From NCBI GenBank assembly GCA_934122115.1, contig CAKOVU010000002.1, positions 1 through 64,000 on the forward strand: DNA of 64,000 bases, in the 5' to 3' direction. Source of the stretch: UMGS1901 sp934122115 (lineage in GTDB: Bacteria > Bacillota > Clostridia > TANB77 > CAG-508). How positions within the stretch are numbered: position 1 is the stretch's first letter; each line of letters begins with the position of its first letter. The notes below the pieces were generated by a model. It ran no database searches. It had not been told where the DNA came from and saw only the letters and a program-made list of their open reading frames with translations. The position numbers and the translations under genes are program-made. This document shows positions 16,822-24,644 of the stretch, one piece after another.

Positions 16822-16850
16822 TTGACATATGATGAAAAATAATATATACT
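16822..16850 (+). promoter_or_regulatory. Promoter of the tRNA pair
   Basis: TTGACA at 16822-16827, 17-base spacer, TATACT at 16845-16850. Confidence 0.75.
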
Positions 16851-16869
16851 CATAAATGCATTAAGAAAT

Positions 16870-16946
16870 GCGCCCTTAGCTCAGTTGGTCAGAGCAACCG
16901 GCTCATAACCGGTGGGTCCAAGGTTCGAATCCTTGAGGGCGCACCA
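16870..16946 (+). tRNA. tRNA with CAU anticodon (tRNA-Met, or tRNA-Ile2)
   Basis: A 77-base cloverleaf: acceptor GCGCCCT/AGGGCGC, D-arm with AGCTCAGTTGGTCAGAGC, anticodon arm ACCGG-CTCATAA-CCGGT, T-arm GGTTCGAATCC, encoded CCA. It is not an initiator (position 1 pairs normally). CAU could also be the Ile2 tRNA if lysidine-modified; the AACCGG anticodon stem looks like clostridial elongator Met. Confidence 0.93.
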
Positions 16947-16969
16947 TTTTTTTATATTAAATATTATAC

Positions 16970-17055
16970 GGGCAGGTGGCCGAGTGGCTAAAGGCGGCAG
17001 ACTGTAAATCTGTTCTCATTTGAGTACGATGGTTCGAATCCATCCCTGCCCACCA
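16970..17055 (+). tRNA. tRNA-Tyr (GUA)
   Basis: An 86-base class II tRNA with long variable arm: acceptor GGGCAGG/CCTGCCC, anticodon loop CTGTAAA (GTA), T-arm GGTTCGAATCC, encoded CCA. It lies 23 bases after the preceding tRNA and shares its promoter. Confidence 0.96.
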
Positions 17056-17059
17056 GAAG

Positions 17060-17089
17060 AAGCATAGCAGAAGCTATGCTTATTTTGTT
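17060..17089 (+). terminator. Terminator of the tRNA pair
   Basis: AAGCATAGC (17060-17068) pairs with GCTATGCTT (17073-17081), followed by ATTTTGTT. Confidence 0.8.
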
Positions 17090-17131
17090 GTGAAAATATG
17101 AACTAAAATTTAAAAAAATTAGTTTGTTCGC

Positions 17132-17160
17132 TTGTTTTTAGATGAAAAATATTGTATAGT
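17132..17160 (+). promoter_or_regulatory. Candidate promoter of the small toxin mRNA
   Basis: TTGTTT at 17132-17137, 17-base spacer, TATAGT at 17155-17160. The leader that follows contains a hairpin CTTGATA/TATCAAG (17211-17217, 17221-17227) directly before the ribosome binding site AGGGAG (17231). Confidence 0.5.
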
Positions 17161-17245
17161 GTTTAATATAGAAAGAAGAAATTTAGCAGATGTGTGTGTT
17201 ACCTCTGAACCTTGATATTTTATCAAGAGCAGGGAGATGAGGCTG

Positions 17246-17353
17246 ATGGTAGAAATTTTGACATCTCTAATTATAGGATTAATGATTTCAATAACCATAA
17301 ATGTTGCCTTGCTATGTATAATCTACATACAATGGGTAAATAAACAAATATAA
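17246..17353 (+). CDS. Small hydrophobic peptide, candidate type I toxin (35 aa)
   Basis: ATG at 17246, 9 bases after AGGGAG; an in-frame ATG at 17237 sits too close to that site. The peptide is one membrane helix with a short charged end (MVEILTSLIIGLMISITI... then IQWVNKQI). Size and make-up match TxpA/Fst/Bsr-type membrane toxins. What makes the call is the context: the mRNA's 3' end is covered by a convergent antisense RNA with a perfect promoter and terminator. It lies between a tRNA terminator and a metabolic gene. Confidence 0.6.
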   Translation: MVEILTSLIIGLMISITINVALLCIIYIQWVNKQI

Positions 17354-17436
17354 AAAACGACACATTTGCTTTGCAGAGCGGTGTGTCGTTATCTAAACTA
17401 ATTAGGTAACCGCATTTTCTACGGTTTCTTTTTTCT
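17352..17436 (-). ncRNA. Candidate antisense RNA antitoxin (about 85 nt)
   Basis: Predicted from sequence signals only. Transcription would start near 17436 under the promoter at 17443-17471 and run leftward over the 3' part of the toxin mRNA. It would end at the stem AACGACACA/TGTGTCGTT (17382-17390 with 17356-17364), which on this strand is followed by a run of T's. It overlaps the end of the toxin transcript, the layout of txpA/RatA-type type I systems. Confidence 0.6.
17408..17436 (+). terminator. Terminator of the toxin mRNA
   Basis: AACCG (17408-17412) pairs with CGGTT (17422-17426), followed by TCTTTTTTC. The stem is short, but its place fits a toxin mRNA that overlaps the antisense RNA. 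Confidence 0.5.
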
Positions 17437-17442
17437 ATACTT

Positions 17443-17471
17443 ATTATACACAGATAATTTTAATTTGTCAA
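17443..17471 (-). promoter_or_regulatory. Consensus promoter of the antisense RNA
   Basis: On the minus strand TTGACA (17471-17466), 17-base spacer, TATAAT (17448-17443), both perfect matches, pointing into the toxin gene where no minus-strand coding gene exists. Confidence 0.75.
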
Positions 17472-17526
17472 ATTTTACTTGCTAATTTGATAATCTGTAT
17501 ATGAGTTGAAAGTAAGGAGAGTGCCT

Positions 17527-18945
17527 ATGGATTATAACAAATATGATGTAATAGTTATTGGAATGGGACCAAGTTCAATTTTTTTAGCATATGAGCTAAT
17601 TAAGCTAAAAAAATATAAAAAAGTTTTATTAATAGAACAGGGAAAAAGAGTAGAAAACAGAAATTGTCCACTTGAAGAAATAGGAAAATGCATAAAATGC
17701 AAACCTTTTTGCAATATAACTAGTGGATTTTCTGGAGCGGGAGCATTTTCTGATGGAAAATTGTCTTTATATGATCCAGAAGATAATGAAATCCATGTGG
17801 GAGGCAATATACAAGAATATTTGGGAGTAGAAGAAACTAAAAAATTAATAGATTACACAGATCAAATATATCTTGAATTTGGTGCAGATAAAAAATTAGA
17901 AGGTGTAGATTATAAAACAGAAGTTGGAAAAATAAAAGCTAAGGCTAAGAAAGAAGGCTTAGATTTAATAAGTATTCCAATTAGACATTTAGGAACAGAA
18001 AAAGCTCATGAACTTTATAAAAAACTAGAAGATTATTTGGAGAAAAATAATGTAGAGCTGATGTTTGAAACAGAAGTAACAGATATAATTACAAAAGATA
18101 ATGAAGCAAAAGGAGTTAAAATTCACAGATTAAAAGATAAGCAAGAGCAAGAAATATATGCAGATAAAGTTGTTATTGCTGTTGGAAGAAAAGGTGCTAA
18201 CTGGTTGGTAGATATGTGTGCTAAGCACGATATTAAAACAGAATCAGGAGTAGTTGATATAGGCGTTAGATACGAATTGCCAGATGAAATAATGAAAAAT
18301 ATAAATAGATACATGTATGAAGGAAAATTTGTAGGTAGGCCAGGACCCTTCGGAGATAAAGTAAGAACGTTCTGCCAAAATCCAAGCGGATTTGTATCTT
18401 CAGAAGTATATGATAATGACTTGAATTTAGTAAATGGACACTCATATAAAGAAAAGAAGAGCACAAATACTAATTTAGCAATACTAGTATCACATCATTT
18501 TAATTATCCTTTTGATAAACCAATAGAGTACGGAAGAAATGTGGCTAAGAATTTGAACGAACTAGGTAATGGAAATGTACTTGTTCAAAGGCTTGGAGAT
18601 ATATACAGAGGAAAAAGAACTTGGGAAGAGGAGCTAAAAAATAATAGTGTTAAAGGAACGCTAAAGTCAGCAATAGCAGGAGATATAACATTTGCTATAG
18701 GATACAGAACTATGACTGATATACTAGAATTTATAAGAAGGATGGATAAAGTGGTAGAAGGCTTTGCAAACCCAGATAATTTGCTTTATGCTCCAGAAAT
18801 AAAATTTTACAGTAACCAAGTAAAGATAGATGAAAATTTTGAAACTAGTGTAAAAGGATTGTACTCAATAGGAGATGGCGGCGGATTAACAAGAGGGTTA
18901 ATGATGGCGTCTTGTTCTGGAGTACATTTGGCTAGAGTAATATAG
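17527..18945 (+). CDS. FAD-dependent NAD(P)-binding oxidoreductase (COG2509-like)
   Basis: 472 residues. The Rossmann FAD motif VIVIGMGPSS opens the protein. It is followed by a cysteine-rich insertion (C47, C55, C58, C62 in NCPLEEIGKCIKCKPFC) and GFSGAGAFSDGKLS, then a second dinucleotide motif (KVVIAVGRKGANWL) and a C-terminal GLYSIGDGGGLTRGLM. This matches the uncharacterised FAD-dependent dehydrogenases widespread in clostridia; the substrate is unknown, and the Cys group may bind a metal or Fe-S centre. The ATG at 17527 was chosen because AAGGAGA (17514-17520) precedes it. It is followed by iscR, 21 bases away. Confidence 0.85.
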   Translation: MDYNKYDVIVIGMGPSSIFLAYELIKLKKYKKVLLIEQGKRVENRNCPLEEIGKCIKCKPFCNITSGFSGAGAFSDGKLSLYDPEDNEIHVGGNIQEYLGVEETKKLIDYTDQIYLEFGADKKLEGVDYKTEVGKIKAKAKKEGLDLISIPIRHLGTEKAHELYKKLEDYLEKNNVELMFETEVTDIITKDNEAKGVKIHRLKDKQEQEIYADKVVIAVGRKGANWLVDMCAKHDIKTESGVVDIGVRYELPDEIMKNINRYMYEGKFVGRPGPFGDKVRTFCQNPSGFVSSEVYDNDLNLVNGHSYKEKKSTNTNLAILVSHHFNYPFDKPIEYGRNVAKNLNELGNGNVLVQRLGDIYRGKRTWEEELKNNSVKGTLKSAIAGDITFAIGYRTMTDILEFIRRMDKVVEGFANPDNLLYAPEIKFYSNQVKIDENFETSVKGLYSIGDGGGLTRGLMMASCSGVHLARVI

Positions 18946-18966
18946 ATTTTGAGAGAAGGAAAGAAT

Positions 18967-19359
18967 ATGAAAATATCAACAAGAGGAAGATATGCTTTAA
19001 GAGTAATGATAGACTTAGCACAAAATGAATCGGAAAAATATATATCGTTAAAAGATATTTCTGAAAGACAGCAAATTTCAATGAAGTATTTAGAGAAAAT
19101 AGTTTCATTGCTAAATAAAGCTGGCTATGTAAATAGCAGTAGAGGAAATTCAGGAGGCTATAAATTAACTAAGAAACCAGAGGAATATACAGTTGGCGAT
19201 ATATTAAGAGCTGCTGAGGGAAGTTTGAAGCCAATTGACTGTATAGAACAGGGATGCGATAGGAAAGAAAAATGCAAAACATTCTCGTTTTGGAAAGGTC
19301 TTGATGAAGCGATAGAAGACTATGTTGATAGCAAAACATTAGCAGATTTATTAAAATAG
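18967..19359 (+). CDS. iscR: IscR-type Rrf2-family Fe-S regulator
   Basis: 130 residues from the ATG after AGAAGGAAAG. The winged HTH (KISTRGRYALRVMIDLA start; ISMKYLEKIVSLLNKAGYV recognition region) is followed by three cysteines, C92, C97 and C103, which in IscR ligate a [2Fe-2S] cluster (spacing here is x4, x5). It represses Fe-S assembly genes when cluster-loaded. It is followed by the operator/promoter region and iscS-iscU, its likely targets. Confidence 0.9.
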   Translation: MKISTRGRYALRVMIDLAQNESEKYISLKDISERQQISMKYLEKIVSLLNKAGYVNSSRGNSGGYKLTKKPEEYTVGDILRAAEGSLKPIDCIEQGCDRKEKCKTFSFWKGLDEAIEDYVDSKTLADLLK

Positions 19360-19394
19360 GAGGCGCATAAATAGCCTTCTATATATTTTTTTAT

Positions 19395-19435
19395 CAATTC
19401 CTATTGACAAAGTAGGAATACAGTTGTATAATTCC
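19395..19435 (+). promoter_or_regulatory. Candidate IscR operator
   Basis: Three half-sites: ATTCCTA (19395-19401), its inverse TAGGAAT (19411-19417) and ATTCCTA (19429-19435). They flank and overlap the -35 and -10 of the iscS promoter, so a dimer bound here would block RNA polymerase. Confidence 0.55.
19402..19430 (+). promoter_or_regulatory. iscS-iscU promoter
   Basis: Perfect consensus: TTGACA at 19402-19407, 17-base spacer, TATAAT at 19425-19430. Confidence 0.9.
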
Positions 19436-19457
19436 TACCATAAGAGTATGAAAATAG

Positions 19458-19492
19458 AAAGGAGAATATGATTTTAAAATCATAAAAGTATA
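19458..19492 (+). promoter_or_regulatory. Leader palindrome and mini-ORF before iscS
   Basis: AAAGGAG (19458-19464) is followed by ATG ATT TTA AAA TCA TAA (19468-19485), a possible 5-residue peptide that coincides with the perfect 16-base palindrome ATGATTTTAAAATCAT. The iscS ATG at 19492 has no ribosome binding site at normal distance. Either the palindrome folds to bring the site close, or iscS is translated by reinitiation. Confidence 0.45.
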
Positions 19493-20670
19493 TGGAGAAT
19501 ATTTATTTTGATAACAGTGCAACAACAAAATTAGATGAAGATGTATTTAAGAAAATGATGCCATATTTTTGCACCGAATATGGCAATGCATCTAGTATAT
19601 ATAAAATAGGAAGAGAGAGCAGAAAAGCAGTAGAAGATGCAAGAGAGAAAGTTGCGAAGGTACTTAATTGCAAACCTAATGAAATATATTTTACTTCAGG
19701 AGGAAGTGAAAGTGATAACACTGCAATAAGAGGAATTGCATATGCGTATAAAAATAAAGGAAATCATATAATTACTTCAAAAATAGAGCATCCTGCAGTA
19801 TTAGAAACATGCAAACAACTAGAAAAAGAAGGATTTGAAGTAACATATCTAGATGTTGATTCAGAAGGATTTGTAAAATTAGATGAATTAAAAAAAGAAA
19901 TAAAGAAAGAAACTATTTTAATATCAATAATGTTTGCGAACAACGAGATTGGAACTATAGAGCCAGTTGAAGAAATAGGAAAAATAGCAAAGGAAAATGG
20001 AATAATATTTCACACAGATGCTGTACAAGCAGTAGGAAGTGTAAGAATTGATGTACAAGCTATGAATATAGATATGCTATCATTATCAGCACATAAATTT
20101 TATGGTCCTAAAGGAATAGGAGTTTTATATGTAAAACAAGGAATAAAATTCCAAAAATTTATGAATGGCGGACATCAAGAAAGAAATAAAAGAGCAGGAA
20201 CAGAAAATGTACCAGCAATAGTTGGATTAGGAGAAGCTATTGAAAAAGCATACAACGAATTAGATGAACACACAAGTAAAATAAAAGAATTAAGAGACTA
20301 TTATGTAAAAGAAGTAGAAAGAAGAATACCATATATAAAAATAAATGGTAGCATGGAAAAAAGACTTCCAGGAAATAGCAATATATCATTCAGATATATT
20401 GAAGGAGAAGGAATGCTTTTGAACTTAGATTTAAAAGGAATATCTGCTTCAAGTGGTAGTGCATGTACTTCGGGCTCATTAGATCCATCACATGTATTAT
20501 TAGCAATAGGATTGCCACATGAAATAGCTCATGGCTCATTAAGAATATCAATAGGAAAATATAATACAAAGGAAGAAGTAGATTATTTATTAGATAATCT
20601 AGAAGAAATAGTAGCAAGACTTAGAAATATGTCACCATTATATGAAGATTTTTTGAAAAATAATAAATAA
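19492..20670 (+). CDS. iscS: Cysteine desulfurase
   Basis: PLP enzyme of class V aminotransferase fold, 392 residues. It takes sulfur from cysteine for Fe-S clusters. The PLP lysine is K202 (SLSAHKFYGPKGIG) and the active-site cysteine is C325 in SSGSACTSGSLDPSHVL. The long Cys loop marks the IscS/NifS type rather than SufS. It is 10 bases upstream of the scaffold gene, behind iscR and its operator. See the leader entry for its unusual start. A second, distinct desulfurase is at 61864. Confidence 0.95.
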   Translation: MENIYFDNSATTKLDEDVFKKMMPYFCTEYGNASSIYKIGRESRKAVEDAREKVAKVLNCKPNEIYFTSGGSESDNTAIRGIAYAYKNKGNHIITSKIEHPAVLETCKQLEKEGFEVTYLDVDSEGFVKLDELKKEIKKETILISIMFANNEIGTIEPVEEIGKIAKENGIIFHTDAVQAVGSVRIDVQAMNIDMLSLSAHKFYGPKGIGVLYVKQGIKFQKFMNGGHQERNKRAGTENVPAIVGLGEAIEKAYNELDEHTSKIKELRDYYVKEVERRIPYIKINGSMEKRLPGNSNISFRYIEGEGMLLNLDLKGISASSGSACTSGSLDPSHVLLAIGLPHEIAHGSLRISIGKYNTKEEVDYLLDNLEEIVARLRNMSPLYEDFLKNNK

Positions 20671-20680
20671 GGAGGAATGT

Positions 20681-21121
20681 ATGGAACCATATAATGAAAA
20701 AGTAATAGAACATTATTCAAATCCAAGAAACGTAGGAGAAATACCTGATGCAAGTGGAGTTGGAGAAGTAGGTAACCCAGTATGTGGGGATATAATGAAA
20801 ATGTATCTTAAAATAGAAAATGGAATAATAACAGATGTTAAATTTAAAACATTTGGCTGCGGTGCAGCAATAGCTACAAGCAGTGTATCTACAGAATTAA
20901 TAAAAGGAAAAACTGTAGAGGATGCATTAAAATTAACAAATAAAGAAGTTGTAAATGAATTAGGCGGATTGCCACCAGTAAAATTACATTGCTCTGTTTT
21001 AGCAGAGGAAGCAATAAAATCAGCAATAGCTGACTACTACAGAAAAGAAGGAAAACTATCAGAAGAAGAAATAATAAAGAAATGTAATCTAAAACCAGAA
21101 ATAAAATGCTACAAAATGTAG
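20681..21121 (+). CDS. iscU: Fe-S cluster scaffold IscU/NifU-N
   Basis: 146 residues. The conserved start MEPYNEKVIEHYSNPRNVGE and the three ligand cysteines are present: NPVCGDIMKM, FGCGAA and LHCSVLAEEA. The Asp after the first Cys is present. A C-terminal extension of about 20 residues contains two further cysteines (KKCNLKPEIKCYK). AAGGAGG precedes the ATG. It receives sulfur from the adjacent IscS. Confidence 0.95.
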   Translation: MEPYNEKVIEHYSNPRNVGEIPDASGVGEVGNPVCGDIMKMYLKIENGIITDVKFKTFGCGAAIATSSVSTELIKGKTVEDALKLTNKEVVNELGGLPPVKLHCSVLAEEAIKSAIADYYRKEGKLSEEEIIKKCNLKPEIKCYKM

Positions 21122-21124
21122 CAT

Positions 21125-21829
21125 TTATTTCTTTTTATATAAAACTATTCCATCAGCTTCATCCTGTGTAAGATAATTATATTTTACCATAGAAGAAATT
21201 ACTTTTTGCTGTCTACTTATTGTTAAATCTGGATTTTGTGTAGGAGCGTATATACTTGGGGCATTTGGAATACCTGCCAACATAGTAGCATCTGAAATAG
21301 TCATATCTTGAGGTTCTTTATTTAAATAACCATTGCATGCTTGCTTTATTCCATAATATCCATCTCCAAAATAAATTGTATTAATATACAATTCTAGAAT
21401 ATCATCCTTTAAATAATTTTTTTCTAAATCCATTCCTAATAATATTTCAGCCACTTTTCTACTCACAACATCATCCTCAGAAATGAAATACAAATTCTTA
21501 GCAGTTTGTTGGGTTATAGTACTTCCACCTTCGCGAAATTTTAAGCTTTTAATATTTGAATAAATAGCTCTTGCTATAGCAATAGGATCTATAGCTCCGT
21601 GTTTATAAAATCTGTGATCTTCTACTGCAATTACTGCATTTTTGTAATAAATAGGTAGTGAATTTAGTGATACGAAAGAGTCACTGTTTTTTATTTCAGC
21701 TACTTTATCGGATAAACTTATTTCAGAAGTTTTTTCATCATACAATTTTTTTCCATTGAAATAGCAAACTCCACCAACCAATAAAATTGCAATTAATAAA
21801 AGCACAATCAGTTTTCTAAAAAATTTCAT
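21125..21829 (-). CDS. Monofunctional peptidoglycan glycosyltransferase (GT51)
   Basis: 234 residues with one N-terminal membrane helix (about 7-27), then a transglycosylase domain. It has the catalytic Glu in VAVEDHRFYKHGAID, GGSTITQQTAKNLYF, a KVAEILLGMDLEKNYLKDDILELYIN block and YFGDGYYGIKQAC. There is no transpeptidase domain, so it polymerises lipid II only (MtgA/SgtB-like). It converges with iscU, leaving 3 bases between the stops. Confidence 0.9.
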   Translation of the reverse strand: MKFFRKLIVLLLIAILLVGGVCYFNGKKLYDEKTSEISLSDKVAEIKNSDSFVSLNSLPIYYKNAVIAVEDHRFYKHGAIDPIAIARAIYSNIKSLKFREGGSTITQQTAKNLYFISEDDVVSRKVAEILLGMDLEKNYLKDDILELYINTIYFGDGYYGIKQACNGYLNKEPQDMTISDATMLAGIPNAPSIYAPTQNPDLTISRQQKVISSMVKYNYLTQDEADGIVLYKKK

Positions 21830-21925
21830 ATTTAAATCTCCATTTATTAATATTTACATTTATATTATAGCATATAATTTTATAAAAAAAGTGACACATA
21901 AGTGACAATTTTTTATATATTTTCC

Positions 21926-21954
21926 TTGAAATATATAATTTTTATTGTTATACT
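21926..21954 (+). promoter_or_regulatory. glgP promoter
   Basis: TTGAAA at 21926-21931, 17-base spacer, TATACT at 21949-21954. Confidence 0.65.
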
Positions 21955-21998
21955 TTAAAAGGAAAAAATGCAGATAGAAAACTAAGGAGGAATTAAAA

Positions 21999-24569
21999 AT
22001 GTACGTATTTAATAAAATAACTGTTACTCCTCAACTACCAAAAAGAATAGAAAAATTATCTAAAATTGCAAACAACTTATGGTGGGCATGGAATACAGAT
22101 TTTCTTAAATTATTCAAACAAATAGATGGAGATTTATGGGAAAGAGTTGATAAGAATCCAGTAAAGTTCTTAAAGTTAGTTTCTCAAGAGAAGTTGGAGG
22201 AAATATCAGTAAACACTAATTTCCTAAAAGATTATGATAAAGTAGTAAAAAATTTTGAAGATTATATAAACAGCAAAAGCACATGGTTTACAAAAAACTA
22301 CCCAGATAATAAAAGTGATTTAATTGCATATTATTCTGCTGAATATGGATTGGATAGAATTTTACCAATATATTCAGGAGGTTTGGGAATACTTTCAGCA
22401 GACCATTTAAAAACCGCTAGTGACTTAGGAATACCTTTGGTAGCGATAGGGATACTGTACAAAAAAGGATTTTTTCATCAAAAAATAAATGGATACGGAA
22501 TTCAAGAAGAAGAGTATATGGATATAGATATAGATAACCTACCAATCCAACCCGTAAAAGATGTAGAAGGAAAAGATTTATTGGTATATGTAAAAATGCC
22601 AAAGAAAAATCTATACTTAAAAGTATGGAAAATAGAAGTTGGAAGAGTTAATTTATATCTATTGGATTCTGATATAGATGCAAATATACCAGAATACAGA
22701 GGCATAACTTCAACATTATATGGAGGAAACCAGGAAACAAGAATACAGCAAGAAATTGTTTTAGGAATGGGTGGAACTAACTTACTAAAAGTACTAGGTT
22801 TAAACCCAACTGTATATCATATGAATGAAGGGCATTCAGCATTCTTAATATTAGAATTGATGAAGAATGTTATAAAAGAAAAACAATTATCTTTGGATAT
22901 GGCAGAAGAAATAGTATCATCGAAAACTGTATTTACAACACATACACCAGTTCCTGCTGGAAATGATATATTTCCAATTGGATTAGTAGAGCAATATTTT
23001 AATGGATATTGGGATAGATTAGGAATTACAAAGGAAGAATTTTTTAGATTGGGAATGAAGCCAAATGCTGATATTTCAAAAGAAGGATTTAACATGGGAA
23101 TACTAGCATTAAAGTTTTCAGGCAAAAAGAATGGTGTTAGTAAGCTTCATGGAGCTGTTTCAAGAGAATTGTTTGGCGATGTATGGCCTAATATAGCTGC
23201 AAACGAATCACCAATCGATTATGTAACAAATGGAATTCACACATGCACATGGCTTGCTCCAAATATGAAGAAATTGTACAATAGATATTTAAAACCATAT
23301 TGGCAAGATGACATACAAAATGATGAAACATGGAAGAAAATAAATGATATTCCAAATGAGGAACTATGGGCTGCTCATATGGAAAGAAAAACAAAGTTAT
23401 TAAAATTAGTAAAAGAAAATATCACTAATAGATTAAAAAGATGTGGATATAGGTATGATGAAATAAATAGCATTACAAGCCAATTGAATCCAAATGCGTT
23501 AACAATAGGATTCTCTAGAAGATTTGCAACATATAAAAGAGCAACATTAATATTTAAAGATTTAGAAAGAATTACACAAATATTAAACAACACAGATAGA
23601 CCTGTACAAATAATATTTGCAGGTAAAGCACATCCATCAGATCAAGGTGGAAAGGATTTAATAAAATACATACATGAAATATCAATGAAACCACAATTCA
23701 AGGGAAGAGTGTTTTTATTAGAAAATTACAATATGGCAATTTCTAAATACCTAGTAAGTGGTGTTGATGTATGGCTAAACAATCCAAGAAGACCAATGGA
23801 AGCGTCTGGTACTAGTGGCCAAAAGGCTTCTGTAAATGGAGTTATAAACTTTAGCGTTTTAGATGGCTGGTGGGCAGAAGGCTACGACCAAAAGAATGGT
23901 TGGACTATAGGAACCAATGCAGAATACTCTTCTTATGAAGAACAGGATAATGCAGATAGCGAGAGCTTATATCAAACTTTAGAAAATAAAATTATTCCAA
24001 CATACTATGAAAAAGACAAAAATGGAATTTCTAAAAAATGGATGGAAATAATGAAAAGATCTATTATAACAACAGGTGGAAAATACAGCACAGCAAGAAT
24101 GCTAATAGATTATACAAATAAATTCTATATGCCATTATGCAATTTATACAATAAATATTATACAGATTTATCAGTTGTAGCAGAATACAATGATTGGAAA
24201 GATAATTTATATAGAAATTGGAATGATATTGTAATAAAACAAGAAAAAGGAAATTTAGACAATATTACAATAGATGCTGGAAACAAGATAGAAGTAAAAG
24301 CAAAAGTATACTTGCCAAATATCTCGGTAGATAGCATAGAAGCACAGGTTTACTATGGACAAATAGGAGATAATGGAGTAGTAGACGATATTTCAATAAT
24401 TCCAATGGCATTGATTGATTCAAATGATGAGGCTAAAGAATATGAATATAAAGCAACTATAGAATTAGTATCTGGTGGAAATTATGGATATACATTTAGA
24501 GTAATGCCAAAGAGCGATAAAATCCTAGATGTGGCAAATTTAGATTTAGTAAAATGGATAACTAAATAA
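21999..24569 (+). CDS. glgP: Alpha-glucan (glycogen/maltodextrin) phosphorylase
   Basis: 856 residues; releases glucose-1-phosphate from glycogen or maltodextrins. It has the short-type layout: an N-terminal DUF3417-like part (LPKRIEKLSKIANNLWWAWN), then GT35 with YSAEYGL, HMNEGHSAFL, FTTHTPVPAGND, GFSRRFATYKRA and the C-terminal MEASGTSGQKASVNG. In the last motif the residue before the PLP-region lysine is Gln where animal enzymes have Asn/Met. The final 100 residues form a small beta domain typical of this subtype. AGGAGG precedes the ATG. Monocistronic with terminator. Confidence 0.95.
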   Translation: MYVFNKITVTPQLPKRIEKLSKIANNLWWAWNTDFLKLFKQIDGDLWERVDKNPVKFLKLVSQEKLEEISVNTNFLKDYDKVVKNFEDYINSKSTWFTKNYPDNKSDLIAYYSAEYGLDRILPIYSGGLGILSADHLKTASDLGIPLVAIGILYKKGFFHQKINGYGIQEEEYMDIDIDNLPIQPVKDVEGKDLLVYVKMPKKNLYLKVWKIEVGRVNLYLLDSDIDANIPEYRGITSTLYGGNQETRIQQEIVLGMGGTNLLKVLGLNPTVYHMNEGHSAFLILELMKNVIKEKQLSLDMAEEIVSSKTVFTTHTPVPAGNDIFPIGLVEQYFNGYWDRLGITKEEFFRLGMKPNADISKEGFNMGILALKFSGKKNGVSKLHGAVSRELFGDVWPNIAANESPIDYVTNGIHTCTWLAPNMKKLYNRYLKPYWQDDIQNDETWKKINDIPNEELWAAHMERKTKLLKLVKENITNRLKRCGYRYDEINSITSQLNPNALTIGFSRRFATYKRATLIFKDLERITQILNNTDRPVQIIFAGKAHPSDQGGKDLIKYIHEISMKPQFKGRVFLLENYNMAISKYLVSGVDVWLNNPRRPMEASGTSGQKASVNGVINFSVLDGWWAEGYDQKNGWTIGTNAEYSSYEEQDNADSESLYQTLENKIIPTYYEKDKNGISKKWMEIMKRSIITTGGKYSTARMLIDYTNKFYMPLCNLYNKYYTDLSVVAEYNDWKDNLYRNWNDIVIKQEKGNLDNITIDAGNKIEVKAKVYLPNISVDSIEAQVYYGQIGDNGVVDDISIIPMALIDSNDEAKEYEYKATIELVSGGNYGYTFRVMPKSDKILDVANLDLVKWITK

Positions 24570-24574
24570 CATGC

Positions 24575-24602
24575 AAAGCCTTGACTTTCAAGGCTTTTTG
24601 TG
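24575..24602 (+). terminator. glgP terminator
   Basis: AAAGCCTT (24575-24582) pairs with AAGGCTTT (24590-24597), followed by TTG and AT-rich sequence. Confidence 0.8.
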
Positions 24603-24644
24603 CTTTAATAGTTACATAAAATTTTTATAAAAGAGGGAATTAAA

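Noticed and set aside
24575..24602. Attachment site or small RNA after glgP
   Set aside because: An ordinary intrinsic terminator explains the inverted repeat.
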